Assembly: GCA_002427055.1 (NCBI GenBank)
Contig: DIPA01000001.1
Span: 1,572 to 6,690, forward strand
Length of the DNA stretch: 5,119 nt
Reading direction: 5' to 3'
Source of the DNA: Firmicutes bacterium UBA5500
Lineage (GTDB): Bacteria; Bacillota; UBA994; UBA5500
Part shown: piece after piece, positions 1-5,119 of the stretch
Numbering within the stretch: position 1 is the first letter of the stretch
How the letters are laid out: every line of letters starts with the position of its first letter
Made by a program: the position numbers and the translations under genes
Notes under the pieces: generated by a model
Told to the model about the DNA's origin: nothing
Databases searched by the model: none
What the model saw: only the letters and a program-made list of their open reading frames with translations

Positions 1-10
1 TAACAATCAT
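1..10 (-). CDS. spoIIIAH: Probable SpoIIIAH start, cut by window edge
   Basis: Nine bases after the spoIIIAG stop codon there is an ATG (positions 10-8) followed by ATT GTT, giving Met-Ile-Val before the window ends. A GAGGG purine run, partly inside the spoIIIAG stop region, lies about 6 nt upstream of the ATG and can act as its ribosome binding site. Three codons cannot identify a protein; the call rests on position. In sporulating Bacillota spoIIIAH is the last gene of the operon and directly follows spoIIIAG. SpoIIIAH is a single-pass membrane protein whose extracytoplasmic ring-building domain binds forespore SpoIIQ across the intermembrane space. The start could also lie further downstream, outside the window. 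Confidence 0.55.
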
Positions 11-19
11 CGCTTTCCC

Positions 20-622
20 TCACTTCCCCGGCATTACTTGAACTAGGTGAGCTGGGACATTACAGATAGTCTGCACTACTCGGGTTAGCTCCAGCCGAAT
101 GGCTGCTTCTTCGGCTCCCTGGGCAACAATGGCCACGCCATTGATAGCCGGTAGTTTCTCCTGCAGTAACATCAACTCATGGTTGTTGTTAATGACCAAA
201 CTATTCGATTTAGTGTCCTCCTTGGTCACTCGTGTGCCGCCCCCACTATCTCTTTCCTCAGTGGTTTTCTGAGACGTTTGCACGTTCATAGCAGGCACAG
301 CCTCTGTACCATTGCTAAAGGAAAGCATCACTTGTACCTCGCCCACCCCCTGAATTCCGGCAAGGAGCTCGGCTAATTGCTGCTCCAGGTGCTGACGGTA
401 TTCCAACATCTGCTCTAGCTTTTCATCCAAAGAACTAGCCTGGTTGTTAACCAACGTTGAAGACTCTAGCGGTGTCGCCACGTGTTTTCCTGGCCATAAT
501 AGCTGTAGAGCCAAAAGTGCTACAACGGCGCAAAGTCCTATCAACAGCAAACGATTACTACCTAGCCGTTTCCAGATAAGGCCTACCTGTTCTCCGACTA
601 CCTGCGGTGAATTACTAGACAT
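20..622 (-). CDS. spoIIIAG: Stage III sporulation protein AG (ring-forming SpoIIIAG)
   Basis: This 200-residue protein forms the large ring of the SpoIIIA-SpoIIQ channel in the space between mother cell and forespore. It has a short cytoplasmic N-terminus, one membrane helix at about 24-43, and a charged coiled-coil-like linker at about 66-88. The ring-building domain begins near 89 (GIQGVGEVQVMLSF) and is interrupted by a polar insert at about 104-140 with a Gly-rich turn (SGGGTR). It resumes with the family-typical KLPAINGVAIVAQGAEE (156-172) and ends in NVPAHLVQVMP. The insert position matches the beta-triangle insertion known in SpoIIIAG. The ATG at 622 is chosen because GGGGGGAG, overlapping the spoIIIAF stop codon, sits 4 nt upstream. 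A longer in-frame start at 724 would run 91 bases into spoIIIAF and add 34 residues unlike the family. The gap to spoIIIAF is 11 nt. Length is somewhat below that of the Bacillus subtilis protein. Confidence 0.95.
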   Translation of the reverse strand: MSSNSPQVVGEQVGLIWKRLGSNRLLLIGLCAVVALLALQLLWPGKHVATPLESSTLVNNQASSLDEKLEQMLEYRQHLEQQLAELLAGIQGVGEVQVMLSFSNGTEAVPAMNVQTSQKTTEERDSGGGTRVTKEDTKSNSLVINNNHELMLLQEKLPAINGVAIVAQGAEEAAIRLELTRVVQTICNVPAHLVQVMPGK

Positions 623-633
623 GCTTCTCCCCC

Positions 634-1251
634 CTACTCGAACGTTACCGACACTTGCTCCTCGGCAAGTTGAAAGTACTTGGCAATCGCCTGCTTGATG
701 CTCCCTTGCATTTCTTTTGCCCACTCTGTCATAACAGCCTGTTTTTGCTCCTGTTCTTGGTTGGGCTTAACGATTTGTACCGGCTCAACTTTATCAACTG
801 ATCTAGTTTCACCCTGGCTCTCCCTACATTTGACATTAATGCTTGTAATGCTACCGTAGTCCTCAGCCTGCTGGTTCTCCACCAACTCTATCTGATAAGC
901 CACTAACTCTACTTCCTCATTCCGTTTCACGAGATCCTGCAATTGACTGCCCAGTAGGTTCCTATATGTACGTAGCAAACTCAAATCATTTTGCCGCTTG
1001 AGCAGTTCACTACTGGCCTTCAGTTCTGACCAGGCGGTTTGCGCCTCCGCTTGCCCTAACACGTCATTTAGGTCCCACGAAGTTTTGGTAAGCTTAAGTA
1101 AGGGCCCAAGTATGGTCAGCACCATGACCAGCGCTAAAGCGAGTTTCGCATAGCGGCGCATGCTACCTGACGGCAAGATTATCTGCAAGAAAGATGCCAA
1201 AACGACTATGATCAAGACATTACGAACAAACTCTCTTAGTGCTAGAAGCAT
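634..1251 (-). CDS. spoIIIAF: Stage III sporulation protein AF
   Basis: This 205-residue protein has two membrane helices at about 10-27 and 35-53, joined by the short LPSGSMRRYAK turn that is typical of SpoIIIAF. A long polar region follows: a helical, charged stretch at about 66-115, then a segment that reads like a ring-building (ferredoxin-like) fold, with a strand at about 113-124 (EVELVAYQIELV), another at 134-141 (SITSINVK), a helix near 175-192 and a final strand (EQVSVTFE). The C-terminal part should face the intermembrane space. A single Cys lies in it at 142. The ATG is preceded by GGAGG at a normal distance, and the gene starts 18 nt after spoIIIAE. Its stop codon overlaps the ribosome binding site of spoIIIAG, consistent with coupled translation. 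The order AE-AF-AG supports the call as much as the sequence does, because this family is poorly conserved. Confidence 0.93.
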   Translation of the reverse strand: MLLALREFVRNVLIIVVLASFLQIILPSGSMRRYAKLALALVMVLTILGPLLKLTKTSWDLNDVLGQAEAQTAWSELKASSELLKRQNDLSLLRTYRNLLGSQLQDLVKRNEEVELVAYQIELVENQQAEDYGSITSINVKCRESQGETRSVDKVEPVQIVKPNQEQEQKQAVMTEWAKEMQGSIKQAIAKYFQLAEEQVSVTFE

Positions 1252-1269
1252 TCTGGGCCTCCTTATCCG

Positions 1270-2445
1270 TCAGCGCAGCATAAGCGCATTATTGCCCGTA
1301 CCAACTATCACAGTAATCAAAATGAACAGCATCACACCCACAACTGTTAGTGCACCAAAGAAGTAAGTAAAAATACCCGATATTTCATTGAGTGATTTGG
1401 CAAGTAGGCCACCGCCCAAAGGTTCAATGACTGCTGCTGCGATACGGTAAATGGCTAATAATGAGATGATGCGTATGGCAGGCAGGGCACAATAGAGAGC
1501 AATTCCAACCACTCCCACAAAGCTAAGGGTATTACCAATCAAAGCGGTGCACCCGGCGAGAGTTTCAAATCCGTCAGACAACATGCCACCTACAACCGGT
1601 AGAAATGCTTTTACTGCGAACTTGCCTGCACGAAAGGCGGCCCCATCGGCTACCGCTCCCACTGTAGCCTGGGCAATGTTGTACCCGACAAAGAGCATGA
1701 ACAAGATGCCCATTATCCCCGCACCGATATCGCGCAGCAAGAACGCCAGCCGCGACACCTTAATACTTTGCGATAGGTTATTGGCCAAAATAAGCACACC
1801 GGCGAAGAAGATTAGAGGGACAGCAACATTTACAATCAGAGTGCTGATGGAAGCTAGAACTAGCATCAATACTGGATTAAAGAGGGCTGCAGAGCTGACA
1901 TTGCCGGCCGCCATTACTACCGTCAACAAGAGTGGAAATAACGAGTGTACGAAGCTAAGCATTGAGTCTAGGGCATCCCGCGTTAAATTGAGGGCTCGCC
2001 CAAAACTCTGTAAAGCAAAACCCATGATGACTAAATAACAGATCAAATAGGCGATATCGGCAACCCTACTATCCATTGCCTCATGCAAGTGCTGTAGCAA
2101 AACACAGAGCATAGCCAACACCAGTAAGCGAATCAGGAGCGTAGACTGGGCAGTAAATTCACGAAACAGTATTGTAAAGAGCGCCTTCATTAGCTGAGCC
2201 AACGAAAACCCTTCCTGGCTCCTAACGGATTTGAGCACACCACCCAGCGATAGATCCGGTAACAAACCTTCGTATTCTTGCTCAAGTTGGCGTAAGTAAT
2301 TATCTAGCTCAGCTGTATCGATGGCTTGCAGTTGTTGTTGGATAATCTCGTCGATTGGATTTGGTTCAGCTGCACCGGCCGTTTCAATAGTTCCTGGCCA
2401 CAGCAAGATCAGAAGCAAAGTAAGCACAAGCAATTTGCGGCCCAC
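1270..2445 (-). CDS. spoIIIAE: Stage III sporulation protein AE (polytopic membrane protein)
   Basis: This is the largest membrane component of the SpoIIIA complex, 391 residues from the chosen start. It opens with a signal-peptide-like segment: GRK, a Leu-rich core at about 5-16, and a possible cleavage site at TAGAA|EP near residue 26. An amphipathic, acidic extracytoplasmic stretch (27-75) follows, then roughly seven or eight hydrophobic helices at about 102-120, 129-149, 163-180, 187-221 (one or two helices), 236-258, 305-345 (two) and 360-383. The segment at 274-306 (KFAVKAFLPVVGGMLSDGFE and onward) is the most family-typical part. Translation is judged to begin at a GTG at 2445, since AGGAGGTGA ends 5 nt before it and its AGGAGG core is 8 nt away. 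The alternative GTG at 2454 lies inside that SD sequence. Length is close to the roughly 400 residues of the B. subtilis protein. Confidence 0.95.
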   Translation of the reverse strand: MGRKLLVLTLLLILLWPGTIETAGAAEPNPIDEIIQQQLQAIDTAELDNYLRQLEQEYEGLLPDLSLGGVLKSVRSQEGFSLAQLMKALFTILFREFTAQSTLLIRLLVLAMLCVLLQHLHEAMDSRVADIAYLICYLVIMGFALQSFGRALNLTRDALDSMLSFVHSLFPLLLTVVMAAGNVSSAALFNPVLMLVLASISTLIVNVAVPLIFFAGVLILANNLSQSIKVSRLAFLLRDIGAGIMGILFMLFVGYNIAQATVGAVADGAAFRAGKFAVKAFLPVVGGMLSDGFETLAGCTALIGNTLSFVGVVGIALYCALPAIRIISLLAIYRIAAAVIEPLGGGLLAKSLNEISGIFTYFFGALTVVGVMLFILITVIVGTGNNALMLR

Positions 2446-2450
2446 AAAAG

Positions 2451-2459
2451 TCACCTCCT
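2451..2459 (-). promoter_or_regulatory. Ribosome binding site that decides the spoIIIAE start
   Basis: On the minus strand the sequence AGGAGGTGA is an almost ideal anti-16S match. Its AGGAGG core (2459-2454) lies 8 nt upstream of the GTG at 2445. The competing in-frame GTG at 2454-2452 is made of the last G of AGGAGG and the following TG, so it cannot be served by this site. The shorter product (391 rather than 394 residues) also starts directly with a normal signal-peptide n-region (MGRK). Confidence 0.85.
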
Positions 2460-2476
2460 GTCAAGCTTCGCGATTT

Positions 2477-2863
2477 CTAAGGCAGTAACTGCAATACCGA
2501 GTCTAGAATCACAAGTACAATCGGTATAGATAAGGCCATGATGATAACTTTGCCAGCCAGTTCAACCTTGCTGGCAATCGCTCCTTCCTGAGCATCACGA
2601 CATACTTGCGCACCAAACTCTGCTATGTAAGCTACGCCGACTATCTTCAATAAAGTGGCCAAATGCAGGCTACCAACGTCCGCCTTATCTGCTATAGACT
2701 TCAACGTGCTGACAACCATGCCAATTTTCGGTACCACCGTGGCAAAAATCAAAACCCCCAACAAAACCGACAGCACCAGAGCCATTTCAGGCCTACTTTG
2801 ACGCAGAATAATCAGCAAAACCATCCCAACAATAGCCAAGAAAACAATTGCTACAATATCCAT
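2477..2863 (-). CDS. spoIIIAD: Stage III sporulation protein AD
   Basis: This 128-residue membrane protein has hydrophobic segments at about 3-20, 27-46, 66-84 and 104-124. The stretch from about 73 to 105 (KIVGVAYIAEFGAQ, then RDAQEGAIASKVELAGK) is the conserved signature of SpoIIIAD, with acidic and basic residues placed between helices 3 and 4. It works with the related small protein SpoIIIAC in the membrane part of the channel; its exact biochemical role is not established. The ATG is 15 nt after the spoIIIAC stop. The ribosome binding site is weak (AGGG and GTGGG close to the start), unlike the strong sites of AB, AE, AF and AG, so translation may depend on coupling to spoIIIAC. The gap to spoIIIAE downstream is 31 nt. 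Confidence 0.96.
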   Translation of the reverse strand: MDIVAIVFLAIVGMVLLIILRQSRPEMALVLSVLLGVLIFATVVPKIGMVVSTLKSIADKADVGSLHLATLLKIVGVAYIAEFGAQVCRDAQEGAIASKVELAGKVIIMALSIPIVLVILDSVLQLLP

Positions 2864-2878
2864 TAGCCCACTACCCTG

Positions 2879-3079
2879 CTAGAACTGAAACATGGCTCGA
2901 ATGGTAGAGAACAAATCGTTCATCCAACGAATGACCGTAAACATGACTACAATCACTCCCAAAAGAACCAAGACTTGGGCGTACTCTTCACGCCCTGATT
3001 TTTCCAGGATGGTATGCAAAACGGCTACGATGAGTCCAAATACTGCTACCTGTAAGATTACTGCGTAGTTAATGCCCAT
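2879..3079 (-). CDS. spoIIIAC: Stage III sporulation protein AC
   Basis: This 66-residue protein has two membrane helices, at about 7-25 and 33-52, joined by the charged turn LEKSGREEYA (25-34), which is the conserved signature of SpoIIIAC. Size and layout agree with the family (about 65-70 residues). It resembles the first half of SpoIIIAD, its neighbour, and is thought to form part of the membrane platform of the channel. The ATG at 3079 is preceded by a purine-rich tract containing AGGGGG and AAGGGAG, so a ribosome binding site is present although the best spacing is ambiguous. The 41-nt gap after spoIIIAB is the largest between genes of the operon. Confidence 0.96.
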   Translation of the reverse strand: MGINYAVILQVAVFGLIVAVLHTILEKSGREEYAQVLVLLGVIVVMFTVIRWMNDLFSTIRAMFQF

Positions 3080-3120
3080 GCTCCCTTACCCCCTTCGTGC
3101 AACAGCCTAATAAGGCCCGT

Positions 3121-3648
3121 CTACACTAAGACTATGACAATTAACAAACCCGATAGTACGCCTAAGTAACGCCACATACGTTCATTTTGTAGCCTCTCAT
3201 GCTCAGCTCGTACCTCTTCACGTTGTAAGTGCTGCACGACCAAAAGTAAGTGACGTTCCTGATCCCGACGATCAGACAAACCTAGCACCGCCCCCAACTG
3301 CCTAATAACAGCCAAATCGTCGATGCTAACTGCCGACTCCTGCAAGAGCCTCTCCAAACCCACCTGCCAAGCTTCTGCGGCTGTTGTTCCTGGTTTCCGC
3401 AAGGAAATTGCAGCGGCTCGAAACATGGCATCAGTTGGAGCCGGCTGGCTAGAGGCCAAACTAGCAAATGCTTCAGGCAAGGGGGTTGCTCCGTAGCTTA
3501 TTTCGGTTGCAAGGCTCTGCAAAGCTGATTGCAGCTGACGCAAATGCCGGGGACGATCACGGTAGCGACGGGCAATACTAAAGCCGATGGCTGTAGTTGT
3601 CAGTACAACGAGTGCACTAGCAACTACTTTCAGCACTATAACCACCAT
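3121..3648 (-). CDS. spoIIIAB: Stage III sporulation protein AB
   Basis: This 175-residue protein has an N-terminal membrane helix at about 5-25, a helical soluble domain, and a second hydrophobic segment at the extreme C-terminus (about 160-175). The signature LGAVLGLSDRRDQERHL (118-134) is typical of SpoIIIAB, whose soluble domain resembles the type II secretion protein GspF. By family knowledge it links the ATPase SpoIIIAA to the membrane complex. After the start Met the N-terminus is hydrophobic at once. The SD GGGAGGT is formed by the last Gly and Arg codons of spoIIIAA and the T of its TAA stop, 7 nt upstream of the ATG, and only 4 nt separate the two genes. This arrangement strongly suggests translational coupling of AA and AB. 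Confidence 0.96.
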   Translation of the reverse strand: MVVIVLKVVASALVVLTTTAIGFSIARRYRDRPRHLRQLQSALQSLATEISYGATPLPEAFASLASSQPAPTDAMFRAAAISLRKPGTTAAEAWQVGLERLLQESAVSIDDLAVIRQLGAVLGLSDRRDQERHLLLVVQHLQREEVRAEHERLQNERMWRYLGVLSGLLIVIVLV

Positions 3649-3652
3649 TGCT

Positions 3653-4615
3653 TTACCTCCCTCGGAAATTGCTTATCGGTTGCTTTGCAGCATCGAGCAC
3701 TGTTTCAATGGTGCCTGGACCATGACGCGCACTGAGGAAAACAAAGCGGGCAAAAGAATCTTGTAATAGCAAACTCTTGAGCGCCGGCCGGCGCAACAGC
3801 TCTTGCCAGCTACTACCGTGAGCAGTCGCCAAGACAATGACCCCACAATGCAATGCCTCCTCTATCGCCTCGGCATCTTCTCGTCGCCCAATTTCATCCG
3901 TAACTAATACCTCAGGACTAAGAGAGCGCAAAGCCATCATCATGCCTTCTGCCTTAGGACATGCATCAAGAATATCAGCGCGGGGGCCAACATCTAGTTG
4001 GGGTACACCCTGATAGCAGGCTGCTATTTCAGAACGCTCGTCCACCACGACTATTTTGTAGCCGCGTGGGCACGCAGCCCCCCAACTCAACGTGCGTACG
4101 AGATCTCGTAACATGGTTGTCTTGCCCCCTTGAGGTGGTGCAACCAGCAAGGTACTGCAGAGCTGTCCCTCTGCTGTCAACACATAGGGTAACAACGGGC
4201 TAGCACAACCAACTACTTGGCGAGCTAACCTCATGTTGAATCCACTTATGTACTTGAGTGTACGCACTCGACCGGCTTCCGTAATGGCCCGCCCACTTAA
4301 GCCAATACGATGACCACCATTGATGGTCACATAACCCGCACGCAGTTCTGTCTCTAGTGCATAAATGGAATTTTGACTGATCGTTGCTAGTAGATGCCTA
4401 ATTTGCTCTGGCTTAGTAGTCAATACTCGCCCCCATTTATCCGCCAGTCCGTCAATAGTCAACACTCGCTCGCCAAAAACACCATATGCTAAGATCGGTT
4501 GGCCCTGGCGTACGCGTATTTCCTGAACTTGGCCCAAAATCGCTTTGGATGTACGTTCCAGACAGACACGCCACTCTTCAGGCAAAAGAACAAGCAAACT
4601 CTCCCAGGGGTCCAT
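3653..4615 (-). CDS. spoIIIAA: Stage III sporulation protein AA, secretion-type ATPase
   Basis: This is the cytoplasmic (mother-cell) ATPase of the SpoIIIA-SpoIIQ channel, related to type II/IV secretion ATPases. From the chosen start it has 320 residues, close to the B. subtilis length. The N-terminal domain (1-130) has QEIRVRQGQP (31-40) and the conserved RAGYVTINGGHRIGLSGRA (92-110). The P-loop is APPQGGKTT (159-167), with Lys165 and Thr166 as nucleotide-binding residues. VVVDERSEIA (189-198) follows, then Walker B VLVTDEIG (236-243) with Asp240-Glu241, and ATAHG (263-267). The first P-loop residue is Ala, not Gly, which the loose Walker A pattern allows. The ATG at 4615 is chosen because GGAGGTG lies 5 nt upstream. 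The alternative ATG at 4654 adds 13 residues, has no SD and lies inside the probable sigma-E promoter. It is first in the operon and overlaps the spoIIIAB ribosome binding site at its end. Confidence 0.96.
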   Translation of the reverse strand: MDPWESLLVLLPEEWRVCLERTSKAILGQVQEIRVRQGQPILAYGVFGERVLTIDGLADKWGRVLTTKPEQIRHLLATISQNSIYALETELRAGYVTINGGHRIGLSGRAITEAGRVRTLKYISGFNMRLARQVVGCASPLLPYVLTAEGQLCSTLLVAPPQGGKTTMLRDLVRTLSWGAACPRGYKIVVVDERSEIAACYQGVPQLDVGPRADILDACPKAEGMMMALRSLSPEVLVTDEIGRREDAEAIEEALHCGVIVLATAHGSSWQELLRRPALKSLLLQDSFARFVFLSARHGPGTIETVLDAAKQPISNFRGR

Positions 4616-4630
4616 GGCTCCACCTCCACC
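4616..4630 (-). promoter_or_regulatory. Ribosome binding site that decides the spoIIIAA start
   Basis: The purine-rich minus-strand tract GGTGGAGGTGGAGCC runs up to the ATG at 4615. Its core GGAGGTG (4627-4621) is 5 nt from the start codon, so it supports the 320-residue product. The repeated GGTGGA unit offers two overlapping registers for pairing. Read as codons from the upstream ATG it gives only a run of glycines (GGGGA), which looks like non-coding sequence read through. Confidence 0.8.
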
Positions 4631-4636
4631 TGCTAC

Positions 4637-4665
4637 AATGTATGGCCTGTCCATAGCATTTATGC
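4637..4665 (-). promoter_or_regulatory. Putative sigma-E promoter of the spoIIIA operon
   Basis: On the minus strand GCATAAA (4665-4659) and CATACATT (4644-4637) are separated by exactly 14 nt. CATACATT is a full match to the sigma-E -10 consensus CATACAHT as I recall it. GCATAAA matches the kmATA core of the -35 element but lacks the last two T residues. Transcription would start near 4631, leaving a leader of roughly 15 nt that holds little beyond the ribosome binding site. The spoIIIA operon is a classic mother-cell sigma-E target in B. subtilis, so location and motif agree. The start site is inferred, not shown. Confidence 0.8.
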
Positions 4666-4667
4666 TA
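4654..4667. repeat. 14-bp dyad overlapping the spoIIIA -35 element
   Basis: TAGCAT and ATGCTA form a perfect 6-bp inverted repeat separated by 2 bp. The dyad covers the whole proposed -35 element (4659-4665) of the sigma-E promoter. A symmetric site at this place could be an operator for a repressor or activator, but 6-bp arms may also arise by chance. No known operator was recognised. Confidence 0.4.
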
Positions 4668-4688
4668 GAAGCAAAGCGAGATCTACTT

Positions 4689-4734
4689 CAAATAAAAACT
4701 GCATGACACCCTCCTAAGAGGCATCATGCAGTTT
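4689..4734 (-). terminator. Intrinsic terminator of the patatin-like gene
   Basis: A perfect 11-bp inverted repeat (AAACTGCATGA at 4696-4706, TCATGCAGTTT at 4724-4734) encloses an inner CCTC/GAGG pairing with a CTAA loop and a small internal bulge. On the minus strand the hairpin is followed at once by TTTTTATTT, the U-rich tail of a Rho-independent terminator. It lies about 55 nt after the stop of the patatin-like gene and ends about 24 nt before the spoIIIA -35 element. It therefore separates the housekeeping transcript from the sporulation operon. Reading the other way, the stem is followed by a weaker T-containing stretch, so some plus-strand activity is possible but there is no plus-strand gene that needs it. 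Confidence 0.88.
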
Positions 4735-4788
4735 AGTTTCAGCTTCAGAACTAACGTTAACCACAACTAAATCCAGCAACCACTGTAG

Positions 4789-5119
4789 CTAGCTAGTATG
4801 CTGCTTTAGTTTGAGCAATTCCTCCTTACAGGCCATCGCTGCGTCGAAACCGGCCTGAATATAAACATCTACTTTACCTAGATCAATCAAGCTCTCGCCT
4901 GCTAATTTGGGCTCAATGCAGATATCCGCCTGCTGAGAATCAGCTTGACTATGAAAGCGCTGTGTGATCTCAAGGTTGCGTATCAATACGCCCATAATTC
5001 CTTCTACCTGCTGCACCTCGGCTATATCTGCATACAGGTCAACCCCTATGACAAAATCTGCCCCCATCTCCCGCACTGTAGGAACAGGAACATTCTCAAC
5101 TGTGCTACCATCAACTAAT
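4789..5119 (-). CDS. Patatin-like phospholipase, C-terminal part (RssA/YqhO family)
   Basis: The reading frame enters from outside the window and gives 110 codons including the TAG stop at 4791-4789; the first complete codon is at 5118. The translated start LVDGSTVENVPVPTVREMGA is the second catalytic motif of patatin-like serine hydrolases. The Asp-Gly of the usual DGG/DGA motif is present, here as DGS, followed by the N-x-P-V segment and REMGADFVIGVDL, typical of bacterial RssA-like proteins. The Asp is the second member of the Ser-Asp dyad; the nucleophile GxSxG motif would be upstream, outside the window. The last 70 residues are helical and less conserved. A GTG at 5076 is only an internal Val codon, not a start. 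The substrate cannot be told. As I recall, yqhO, of the same family, lies a few genes upstream of spoIIIA in B. subtilis, so the neighbourhood may be old. Confidence 0.9.
   Translation of the reverse strand, partial: LVDGSTVENVPVPTVREMGADFVIGVDLYADIAEVQQVEGIMGVLIRNLEITQRFHSQADSQQADICIEPKLAGESLIDLGKVDVYIQAGFDAAMACKEELLKLKQHTS

Noticed and set aside
444..698. 84-codon plus-strand frame opposite the 5' part of spoIIIAG and the end of spoIIIAF
   Set aside because: It crosses the junction of two real genes on the other strand and its product resembles no family I know. It is a shadow frame.
623..724. N-terminal extension of SpoIIIAG back to an ATG at 724
   Set aside because: The 34 extra codons overlap spoIIIAF out of frame, have no family-like sequence, and there is a strong SD directly before the ATG at 622.
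1547..2038. 163-codon open frame on the plus strand, opposite spoIIIAE
   Set aside because: It is antisense to a clearly conserved membrane protein gene, has no recognisable domain and no convincing ribosome binding site. Its composition (rich in Thr, Ala, Pro and Lys) is what the complement of hydrophobic codons gives.
3009..3016. CATACCAT on the minus strand inside spoIIIAC, as a possible internal sigma-E -10
   Set aside because: The proper distance upstream holds GGACTCA, which does not fit a -35 element. B. subtilis is reported to have an internal promoter in spoIIIA, but I found no convincing equivalent in this window.
3107..3118. Small hairpin GCCT-TATT-AGGC between spoIIIAB and spoIIIAC
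   Set aside because: Only four base pairs and no T tract follows; too weak for a terminator and not expected within the operon.
3282..3467. 61-codon minus-strand frame inside spoIIIAB
   Set aside because: It lies wholly inside spoIIIAB in another frame; spoIIIAB has the conserved signature and a good SD, so this is a shadow.
4786..4795. Palindrome TAGCTAGCTA at the stop codon of the patatin-like gene
   Set aside because: A 10-bp simple palindrome made of a repeated 4-mer; likely chance, with no promoter or partner element near it.
1..5119. Search for an undescribed system, mobile element, CRISPR array or RNA gene
   Set aside because: Almost every base belongs to a known sporulation operon or the end of a known hydrolase gene. 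No direct-repeat array, transposase, tRNA or rRNA-like sequence was seen.

Overview
This window carries the spoIIIA sporulation operon of an endospore-forming Bacillota (Firmicutes) bacterium. All recognised genes lie on the minus strand, so they read from right to left. Seven genes are complete, in the canonical order spoIIIAA-AB-AC-AD-AE-AF-AG, and the ATG and first two codons of a probable spoIIIAH sit at the left edge. The whole spoIIIA set in this order indicates a spore former. Base composition looks moderate by eye (not counted), which suggests a Clostridia-type lineage but does not fix the genus.

Layout from right to left: (1) 5119-4789 is the C-terminal part of a patatin-like phospholipase (RssA/YqhO family), whose N-terminus lies outside the window. 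(2) 4788-4616 is the only intergenic stretch of any size. It holds a strong intrinsic terminator for the patatin gene, a 14-codon mini-ORF of doubtful meaning, a short dyad, and a good match to a sigma-E promoter just upstream of spoIIIAA. (3) 4615-20 is the operon, with gaps of 4 to 41 nt and a Shine-Dalgarno (SD) sequence before most genes. (4) 10-1 is the probable start of spoIIIAH.

By established knowledge, these proteins are made in the mother cell under sigma-E and assemble in the outer forespore membrane. SpoIIIAA is the secretion-type ATPase. AB, AC, AD and AE are membrane components. AF, AG and AH carry ring-building domains that stack into rings, and AH meets forespore SpoIIQ (not in this window). 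The complex, called the feeding tube or SpoIIIA-SpoIIQ channel, keeps the engulfed forespore active for late sigma-G transcription.

The main results from reading the sequence itself concern starts and regulation. Three genes (AA, AE, AG) have a longer possible start that is very probably wrong. For AA, the longer start falls inside the sigma-E promoter, upstream of the likely transcription start. For AE, the longer GTG is part of the SD itself. For AG, the extension runs back into spoIIIAF. I found no mobile element, CRISPR array, RNA gene or undescribed system. This is a well-known locus with some local details worth checking.
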